A stretch of 64,000 nt of DNA. It comes from Dama dama. Its lineage: Eukaryota > Chordata > Mammalia > Artiodactyla > Cervidae. Positions 56,860 to 64,000 of this stretch are shown piece by piece. Within the stretch, counting starts at the first letter, position 1; each line of letters starts with the position of its first letter. The notes under the pieces are model-generated. The model saw only the letters and a program-made list of their open reading frames with translations, was not told the DNA's origin and ran no database searches. The stretch lies in assembly GCF_033118175.1 (NCBI RefSeq), contig NC_083685.1:116406501-116470500 (forward strand). Direction: 5' to 3'. The position numbers and the translations under genes were made by a program.

Positions 56860-59800
56860 ATGGCAATAGGAACGTATATATCAATAATTATTTTAAATGT
56901 AAATGAATTAAATGCTCCAACCAAAAGACACAGGTTGGCTCTATGGCCACAAAAACAAGACCCATATCTATGCTGTCTACAAGAAACCCACTATATGTGT
57001 CTAAAGACACAGAGACTGAAAGTGACAGGTGGAAAAATATATTCCATGCAAATGGGAAGCAAAAGAAAGCTGGAGTAGCAATCCTCCTTTCAGACAAAAT
57101 AGACCTTAAAGAAGATTACAAGAGATAAGGAAGGACACTACATAAAGATCAAGGGATCAATCCAGGAGGAAGACATAACAATTGTGAATATCTATGCACC
57201 CAACATAGGAGCACCTCAATACATAAGACAAACACTAGCAGACATAAAAGGAGAAATTGACAGTAATAATAATTGTCGGAGACTTTAACACCCCACTCAC
57301 ACCAATGGACAGTTCATTAAAACAGAAAATTAATGAGGAAACAAGTCTTAAATGATACATTAGATGAGATGGATCTCACTGATATCTTCAGGATGTTCCA
57401 TCCAAATGCAGAAGAATACACCTTCTTCTCAAGTGCACATGAAACATTCTCCAGGATAGACCACATCTTGGGTCACAAATCAAATCTCAGTAAATTTAAG
57501 AAAATTGAAATCAAGTATCTTCTCCGAATGCAGCGCTATGAGATTAGATCTCAATTACAAGAAAAACACTTTAAGAAACAGAAATACATGGAGATTAAAC
57601 AACACATTTCTAAATGGCCAGCAGATTACTGAAGAAATCAAAAGGGAAATCAAAAAATATCTAGAAACAAATGACAATGAAAATATGACAACTCAAAACG
57701 TACGGGATGCAGGAAAAGCAGTTCCAAGAGGGAAGTTTATAGCAATACAGTCCTACCTTAAGAAACAAGAAAAACATCAAATAGACAACCTAAGTTTACA
57801 CCTAAATCAACTGGAAAAAGAACAACAACAACAACAAAAAAAAAACCCACCAAAATTAGTAGAAGGAAGGAAATCATAAAGATCCAAGCAGAAATAAATG
57901 AAAAAGAAATGAAAGAAACAATAGTAAAGATTAATAAAACTAATAGCTGGTTCTTTGAGAAGATAAAATTGACAAGCCTTTAGCCAGACTCATCAAGAAA
58001 AAAAGAGAGAAGAATCAAATCAACAAAATTAGAAATGAAAAAGGAGAAGTTAAAACAGACAATGCAGAAACACAAAGGATTATAAGAGACTATTTGAACA
58101 ACTATATGGAAATAAAGTGAATAACCTGGAAGAAATGGACAGATTCTTAGAAAAGTTCAATCTTCCAAGACTGAACCAGGAAGAAATAGAAATTAAGAAC
58201 AACACAATTAAAAGCACTGAAATTGAAGCTCTGATCAAAAATTTCCCAAAACACAAAAGGCCAGGACCAGATGGCTCCACAGGAGAATTCTATCAAACAT
58301 TTAGAGAAGAGCTAATGCCTATCCTTCTAAAACTCTTTCAAAAAATTGCAGAGGAAGGAACACTTCCAAAGTCATTCTACGCGACCACCATCACCCTGAT
58401 ACCAAAACCAAACAAAGACAACACAAAAAAAGAAAACTATAGGCCACTATCATTGATGAACATAGATGCAAAAGTCCTTAACAAAATTCTAGCAAACAGA
58501 ATTCAGCACATCACACAGTTCATACACCATGACCAAGTTTGGTTTATTCCAGGGATGCAAGGATTCTTCAATATATGCAAATCAATCAATGTGATACACC
58601 ATATTAACAAATTGAAAGATAAAAACCATATGATCATCTGAATAGATGCAGAAAAAGCCTTTGACAAAATTCAGCATCCATTAATGATCAAAGCTCTTCA
58701 AAGAATGGGCATAGAAGGAAACTACCTCAGCATAGTAAAGGCCATATATGATAAACCTAGAGCAAACATTATTCTCAATGGTTAAAAACTGAAAGCATTC
58801 CCCCTAAGATCAGGAACAAGACAGGGGTGCCCACTTTCACCACTGTTATTCAACATAGTTCTGGAAGTCCTGGATACAACAGTCAGAAGAAAAAGAAATA
58901 AAAGGAATCCAGATCGGAAAAGAAGTAAAGCTCTCATCATTTATAGATGACATGATACTGTATGTAGAAAACCCTAAAGAATTTAGCCAAGTTGCAGGAT
59001 ACAAAATTGATATACAGAAATCACTTGCCTTTCTGTATACTAACAATGAAAAATCAGAAAGAGAAATTAAGGAATCAATCCCATTCACCATTGCAACAAA
59101 AAGAATTAAATATCTAGCAATAAACTTACCTAAGGAGACAAAAGAACTCTACACAGAAAGTTATACAACACTAATGAAAGAAATCAAAGATGACATAAAC
59201 AGATGGAGAGATATTCCATGTTCCAGGGTAGTAATTATCAACATTGTAAAAATTACTATACTATCAAATGCAGTCTACAGATTCTGTGCGATCCCTATCA
59301 AATTACCAATGGAATTTTTTACAGAACTGGAACAAAAAATTTCACAATTCACATGGAAGCACAAAAGACCCCAAATAGCCAAAACACTCTTGAGAAAGAA
59401 GAAGGGAGCTGGAGGAATCAAACTTCCTGACTTCAGAGTATACTACAAAGCTACAGTCATCAAGACAGTATGGTACTGGCACAAAAACAGAAATATAGAC
59501 CAATGGAGCAAGATAGAAAGCCCAGAAATAAACCCATGCACCTATGGGTACCTTATTTTTGACAAAGGAGGCAAGAATATACAATGGGACAAAGACAGCG
59601 TCTTCAATGAATGATACTGGGAAAACTCGACAGCTACATGTAAAAGAATGAAATTAGAACGCACTTCCTAAAACCATGCACAACGATAAACTCAAAACGG
59701 ATCAAAAACCTAAATGTAAGACCAGAAACTGTAAAACTCTTAAAGGAAAACAGGCAGAACACATGATGTCATAAATCAAAGCAAGATCCTCTATGACCCA

Positions 59801-60605
59801 CCTCCTAGAGTAATGGAAATAAAAACAAAAGTAAACAAGTGGGACCTCATTATAAGCCAGGTAAAAAGACAACCCTCAGAATGGGAGAAAATAATAGCAA
59901 ATGAAACAAATGACAAAGAATTAATTTCCAAAATATACAAACAGCTCATATCACTCAAAGCCAGAAAAACAAACAACCCAATCAAAAAGCAGAAGAGACA
60001 CCTAAACAGACTTTTCTCCAAAGAATGCATACAGATGGCTAACAAACACATGAAAAGATTCTCACGTCACTCATTTGAGAAATGCAAATCAAAACTACAA
60101 TGAGATATCACCTCACACCGGTCGGAAAGGCTACAAACAAAAAATAATCCAAAAGTCTACAAACAGTAAATGCTGGAGACGGTATGGAGAAAAGGGAACA
60201 TTCTTGCACTGTTAGTGGGAATATAAATTGATACAGCCACTATGGAAGACGGTATGGAGATTTCTTAATAAACTAGGAATAAAACCACCACATGATCCAG
60301 CAGTCCCACTCCTAGGCATATACCCTGAGGAAACCGAAATTGAAAAAGACACATGTATCCCATTGTTCATTGCAGCACTGTTTACAATAGCTAGAATACT
60401 GAAGCAACCTAGATGTCCATCAATAGATGAATGGGTAAAGAAGTTGTGGTACATATTCACAATAGAACATTGCTCAGCCATAAAAAGGAACGCCTTTGAG
60501 TCAGTTCTGATGAGGTGGATGAACCTAGAACCTATTATACAGAGTGAAGGAAGTCAGAAAGAGAAAGAGAAATACCGTATGCTAACACATATATACAGAA
60601 TGTAG
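56860..60605 (+). pseudogene. L1 ORF2 remnant (endonuclease and reverse transcriptase)
   Basis: The APE-type endonuclease starts at 56860 (ISIIILNVNELNAPTKRHRL, CCLQETHY). The reverse transcriptase is read at 58117-58641 (HKRPGPDGSTGEFYQTFREE, ITLIPKPNKDNTKKENYRPL) and 58952-59614. The catalytic box region at about 58935 reads FIDDMILYVENP, where L1 normally has FADD. The C-terminal segment ends at 60605 (MLTHIYRM). Several stops and frameshifts, for example at 57127 and 58639, make it non-functional. Confidence 0.88.
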
Positions 60606-60950
60606 AAAAATGGTACTGAAGAGTTTATGTACAGGCAGCAGTGGAGAAACAGAGAATAGACTTACAGACATGGGGAGAGGGGAGGAGAGGGTGAGATGAA
60701 TGGAGAGAGTAACGTGGAAACTTACATCACCATGTGTAAAATAGATAGCCAATGGGAATTTGCTGTATGGCCCAGGAAACTCAAACAGGGGCTCTGTATC
60801 AATCCAGAGGGGTGGGATGGGGCAGGAGATGGGCAAGAAGTTCAGAACGGAGGGATGTATGTACTTATGGCTGATTTCATGTTCAGGTTTGACAGAAAAC
60901 AACAAAATTCTGTGAAGCAATTATCCTTCAATAAAAAAAAATAACACTGT

Positions 60951-61799
60951 CATATGTGTTGGAGATATAAGGGTTAATAAGACACAATTCTTGTTCTAAG
61001 AGAAGTTACAGTTTGACATAATCAGACTTTATATTCCCAAAATAAACCTAAGTGAAATGTCACTAATAGACTACTTTAGATGACTTTTATAAGTATAAAT
61101 GACTAAACAGTTACAACAACATCAAGAATTAATATAGCAATCCATATTACATACAACAGTTGATCTTTGGTATATCAATTTTCATGTCCAATCAAGCTCT
61201 CTTATTCTCAGGATGTACAGTTGAAGATGGTCCCATGGTGTTTTGGCACCAGAGTACCCTTTGTTTATGATTTGTATATAATGGCTGTGAGGCTCCTTTC
61301 TTTGTGAATTTGGAAATCAAATGTGTAGATTCTCCCTGAAAACAATAGGAAATAAGTTTTATTTATATTTAATAAGGGTACTTGTTAAAATAACCTTCCA
61401 AAGCAGCTAGTCTCCAGTAGATAAAATGTTGTGGTACTCTCTGGTACACTATGGATTATAATTAAACTCTATATTGTGTGGTTACCTTCAGAGAGTTCAG
61501 AGTGCTTTGAACTCATGGCCCCTGAAGGGTTGGAAATGAGCTTAAAGATATTTTACCAATTTTTTTGACTGGGAAACTCATATTCAGAGAAGATACATGT
61601 TTTCCTCAAGGACATTCATTGAGTGAGAAGGAAGATTGTGATTTTACCTAAGGATTCTGTGTCTAATCCAGAATTCTTTCAAGCCATGAATTATTCATAA
61701 ACATATATTTTTGGAGGGAAAGTCATATCTCTAATAATTAAAAGATTTTTTTACACAAGCAGACAATGCTTGAATTAAAATTTCTATGAATTAAAATTA
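60951..61799 (+). other. TLK2: TLK2 intron, weak old repeats
   Basis: An L2-like piece (ttggagatataagggttaat) is near 60955-61020 and a MIR-like core (gactgggaaactcatattca) at 61530-61690. The rest is unassigned. Confidence 0.4.
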
Positions 61800-62655
61800 G
61801 ATGTCCATCAGCAGACGAATGGATAAGAAAGCTGTGGTACGTATACACAATGGAATATTCGGTTCAGTTCAGTTCAGTCACTCAGTCGTGTCTGACTCTT
61901 TGCGACCCCATGAATCGCAGCACGCCAGGCCTCCCTGTCCATCACCAACTCCCAGAGTTCACTCAAACTCATGCCCATCGAGTTGGTGATGCCATCCAGC
62001 CAACTCATCCTCTGTCCTCCCCTTCTCTTCCTGCCCCCAATCCCTCCCAGCATCAGGGTCTTTTCCAGTGAGTCAACTCTTCGCATGAGGTGGCCAAAGT
62101 ATCGGAGTTTCAGCTTCAGCATCAGTCCTTTCAGTGAACACCCAGGACTGATCTCCTTTAGGATGGACTGGTAATGGAATATTACTCAGCCATTAAAAAG
62201 AATGCATTTGAATCAGTTCTAATGAGGTGGATGAAACTGGAGCCTATCATACAGAGTGAAGTAAGCCAGAAAGAAAAACACCAATACAGTATATTCCACA
62301 TATATGGAATTTAGAAAGATGTTAACAATAACCCTATATGCAAGACAGCAAAAGAGATACAGATGTATAGAACAGTCTTTTGTACTCTGTGGGAGAAGGC
62401 GAAGGTGGGATGATCTGAGAGAATAGCCTTGAAACATGTATATTATCATATGTGAAACAGATCGCCAGTCCAGGTTGGATGCGTGAGACAAGTGCTCAGG
62501 GCTGGAGCACTGGGATGACCCAGAGGGTTGGGGTGGGGAGGGAGGTGAGAGGGGGGTTCAGGATGGGGAACACATGTGAACCCATGGCTGATTCATGTCA
62601 ATGTATGGCAAAAAACACTACAATATTGTAAAGTAATTAGCCTCCAACTAAAATA
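61800..62655 (+). mobile_element. 5'-truncated bovine-type L1 3' end, sense, with nested BovB tail
   Basis: The end of ORF2 (gatgtccatcagcagacgaa, aggtggatgaaactggagcc) and the 3' UTR (cacatgtgaacccatggctg, gtaattagcctccaacta) are present. A BovB tail is inserted at 61860-62172. The RPS24 retrocopy landed in its A-rich terminus. Confidence 0.9.
61860..62172 (-). mobile_element. BovB 3' tail, antisense, nested in L1
   Basis: The reversed BovB end reads ggttcagttcagttcagtca, cacgccaggcctccctgtcc, tcagtgaacacccaggactg. An exact 11-bp target duplication aatggaatatt lies at 61849-61859 and 62173-62183, splitting L1 ORF2 text. Confidence 0.93.
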
Positions 62656-62666
62656 CATAAATTTTA
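62656..62666. repeat. Target site duplication, left copy, of the RPS24 retrocopy
   Basis: The sequence cataaatttta is repeated exactly at 63198-63208 on the other side of the retrocopy. The reconstructed empty site reads tttt/aaaa at the nick on the + strand, the preferred L1 endonuclease target. The site lies in the A-rich tail of the preceding L1 fragment. Confidence 0.85.
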
Positions 62667-63197
62667 TTTTATTTATTTATTTTTTTCATGGAAAAGGTCT
62701 TAGTTTATTCTTTCATGAAAAATCTGCACAAGCACCACAGATACAGTCACTGCAGAATCTTTACTCCTTCTTTTTGCCAGCACCAACATTGGCCTTTGCA
62801 GTCCCCCTGACTTTCTTCATTCTGTTCTTGCGTTCTTTTCGCTGTTTTCTTGAGGTCTTTTTCTTCTCATACAGGCCATGTCTTGCAAGCCTATGTTTGG
62901 GCTCATTCTTCTTCGCATAATCCAAGGAGTTGTAAATCATGCCGAAGCCAGTTGTCTTGCCACCACCAAAATGGGTTCTGAATCCAAATACAAAGATGAC
63001 ATCTGGTGTGGTCTTGTACATTTTGGCCAGTTTTTCCCGAATTTCTATTTTAGGTACTGTTGCCTTTCCAGGGTGAAGAACATCAATGACCATTTGTTTC
63101 CGCTGAAGCAGTCGATTGGTCATGAACTTCCTAGTCCGGATAGTTACTGTGTCGTTCATGATGGCGGCTGATCTTCAAGCAGCCAGGGAGGAAAAGC
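62667..63197 (-). pseudogene. RPS24: RPS24 processed retrocopy with an intact 132-codon ORF
   Basis: The - strand ORF 62761-63159 encodes 132 residues matching ribosomal protein eS24 of the 40S subunit along its whole length, from MNDTVTIRTRKFMTNRLLQR to KANVGAGKKKE. It has no introns. Upstream of the ATG is a leader that starts with the pyrimidine run cttttcctcc, as in the 5' TOP leaders of ribosomal-protein mRNAs. Downstream there is a short 3' UTR with an AATAAA signal (62704-62709 on the - strand) and an A-rich tail (62667-62687). The 11-bp repeat cataaatttta flanks it. These are all marks of L1-mediated retroposition of a full-length mRNA. Compared with human eS24 from memory it has Ile38 and Asn77 in place of Thr and Asp, and a shortened C-terminal tail that may reflect an mRNA isoform. 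It is probably a young processed pseudogene; transcription cannot be judged from sequence. Confidence 0.93.
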
Positions 63198-63208
63198 CAT
63201 AAATTTTA
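63198..63208. repeat. Target site duplication, right copy, of the RPS24 retrocopy
   Basis: This is an exact 11-bp copy of 62656-62666, lying directly 5' of the leader of the retrocopied mRNA (on the - strand). Confidence 0.85.
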
Positions 63209-63773
63209 AAATAAATAAATTGACATCTAATCTTTAAGTCAGCTTATCTTGAAGCCAAGAAAATGGTATTATCAAAAGAATGGATATTTCTTTGCAGTAC
63301 TCTGATTAAGCTTGCTTACTTACAGGGTTGCCCTTTTAGATATGGCAGCATGAGTTGTATTACGGGGGTCTGCTCTGGGGTATAGTCTTGTTTTTCTGGT
63401 TGCCATTCTTTTAAGAAAGGTATCCTGAATCTGGAAATAGTGTAGAAACTGACAACTGGTGTTGAGAGAAGAGGGTCAAGTAGATTTCATTTGAGAATAT
63501 AGGTTTAAAAAATTAGATTCTATTGTTCTGCAAAAATGAAATTTGGATCAAGAAAAGGAAATGCTATAAAAGCATGGTAGAAAGAGAAGAGGACAGGAGC
63601 CAGCATCTGACTGTCAACTATGATGAGTGATTTAAAGATTTTAGTCTGTTAAGTGGTTAATCTCAAATCTTGGTATGCTTTTTTATACCTGGTCTGTAAA
63701 CCTTAGTATCTGTCAGGGAGCAGGATTCATGAGAGAAATTGGAGTACTTACATTGATATTTGTATTGACTTTT
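63209..63773 (+). other. TLK2: TLK2 intron, unassigned part
   Basis: AT-rich intronic sequence with no recognised gene or repeat. Confidence 0.5.
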
Positions 63774-63785
63774 AGTTTATAAGCT

Positions 63786-63906
63786 GCTAAGTCACTTCAG
63801 TCGTGTCCGACTCTGTGCGACCCCATAGACGGCAGCCCAACAGGCTCCCCCGTCCCTGGGATTCTCCAGGCAAGAACACTGGAGTGGGTTGCCATTTCCT
63901 TCTCCA
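63786..63906 (-). mobile_element. BovA-type SINE monomer, antisense
   Basis: Only the BovB-derived unit is present (cacttcagtcgtgtccgact, ccaggcaagaacactggagt) and no tRNA-like head. An exact 12-bp target duplication agtttataagct lies at 63774-63785 and 63907-63918. High similarity to the family suggests a young insertion. Confidence 0.92.
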
Positions 63907-64000
63907 AGTTTATAAGCTAGTTTATTTTTAAAAATTAGACATTTTTAGGAAATGGTGTTAAATATCCTGAGTCTTTTGTATGTCTTTTATTAATTCATTT

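Larger units (their letters stand above)
53074..60944 (+). mobile_element. Full-length bovine-type L1 LINE, sense, coding-dead
   Basis: The element opens with gaacaagatggcagaggag, the usual start of the bovine L1 5' UTR, and closes with ccttcaataaaaaaaaataa, about 7.9 kb later. The 5' UTR runs to about 55860 and has a T-rich part. ORF1 pieces lie at 55866-56830 and ORF2 pieces (endonuclease, reverse transcriptase, C-terminal) at 56860-60605. Stops and frameshifts break both frames. The short repeat cactgt at 53068-53073 and 60945-60950 may be the target duplication. It is in the same orientation as TLK2. Confidence 0.93.

Noticed and set aside
62761..63159. RPS24 ORF as the functional parental gene
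   Set aside because: It has no introns, ends in an A-tail and is flanked by a target duplication, so it is a retrocopy.

Overview
The window is vertebrate nuclear DNA from a ruminant, almost certainly a bovid. The evidence is the repeat content: BovB (RTE) LINEs, Bov-tA and Bov-A2 SINEs built on BovB tails, cetartiodactyl CHR-type tRNA-Glu SINEs and bovine-type L1 elements, over a background of older mammalian repeats (MIR, L2, MLT1, MER20, Tigger). The sequence is AT-rich. It has no operons, CRISPR arrays or prokaryotic features.

One host gene runs through it on the + strand: TLK2 (Tousled-like kinase 2). Nine internal coding exons can be placed to the base between 16656 and 48731, all with GT-AG splice sites and a continuous reading frame of 887 nt (295 codons plus 2 nt). 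They encode the N-terminal regulatory part of the kinase: a Ser-rich disordered region, a basic nuclear-localisation-like stretch and the start of the coiled coil. The first exon(s), the rest of the coiled coil and the kinase domain lie outside the window, so 1-16655 and 48732-64000 read as intron.

Layout. 1-15300 is a stack of antisense LINEs (BovB, L1, old L1M) pierced by SINEs. 15300-19600 is relatively repeat-poor and holds exons A-D. 19602-30136 is an intron made of MER20, L2, L1M and two interleaved L1 tails. Exon E is at 30137. 30305-42008 is an intron with L2-like sequence, L1M, a sense BovB and two Tigger DNA transposons. Exons F-I sit at 42009-48731. The last 15 kb hold a full-length but decayed sense L1 (53074-60944), a shorter L1 tail with a nested BovB tail, and a complete RPS24 retrocopy with an open reading frame on the - strand (62667-63197).

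The points most worth following up are the intact RPS24 retrocopy with its 5' TOP leader and target duplication, a perfect 27-bp inverted repeat at 24535-24594, a near-identical ~90-bp direct repeat flanking the in-frame exon H, inverted BovB copies around exons A-E, and a PCNA-box-like peptide at the exon C/D junction. I found no convincing novel multi-gene system here.
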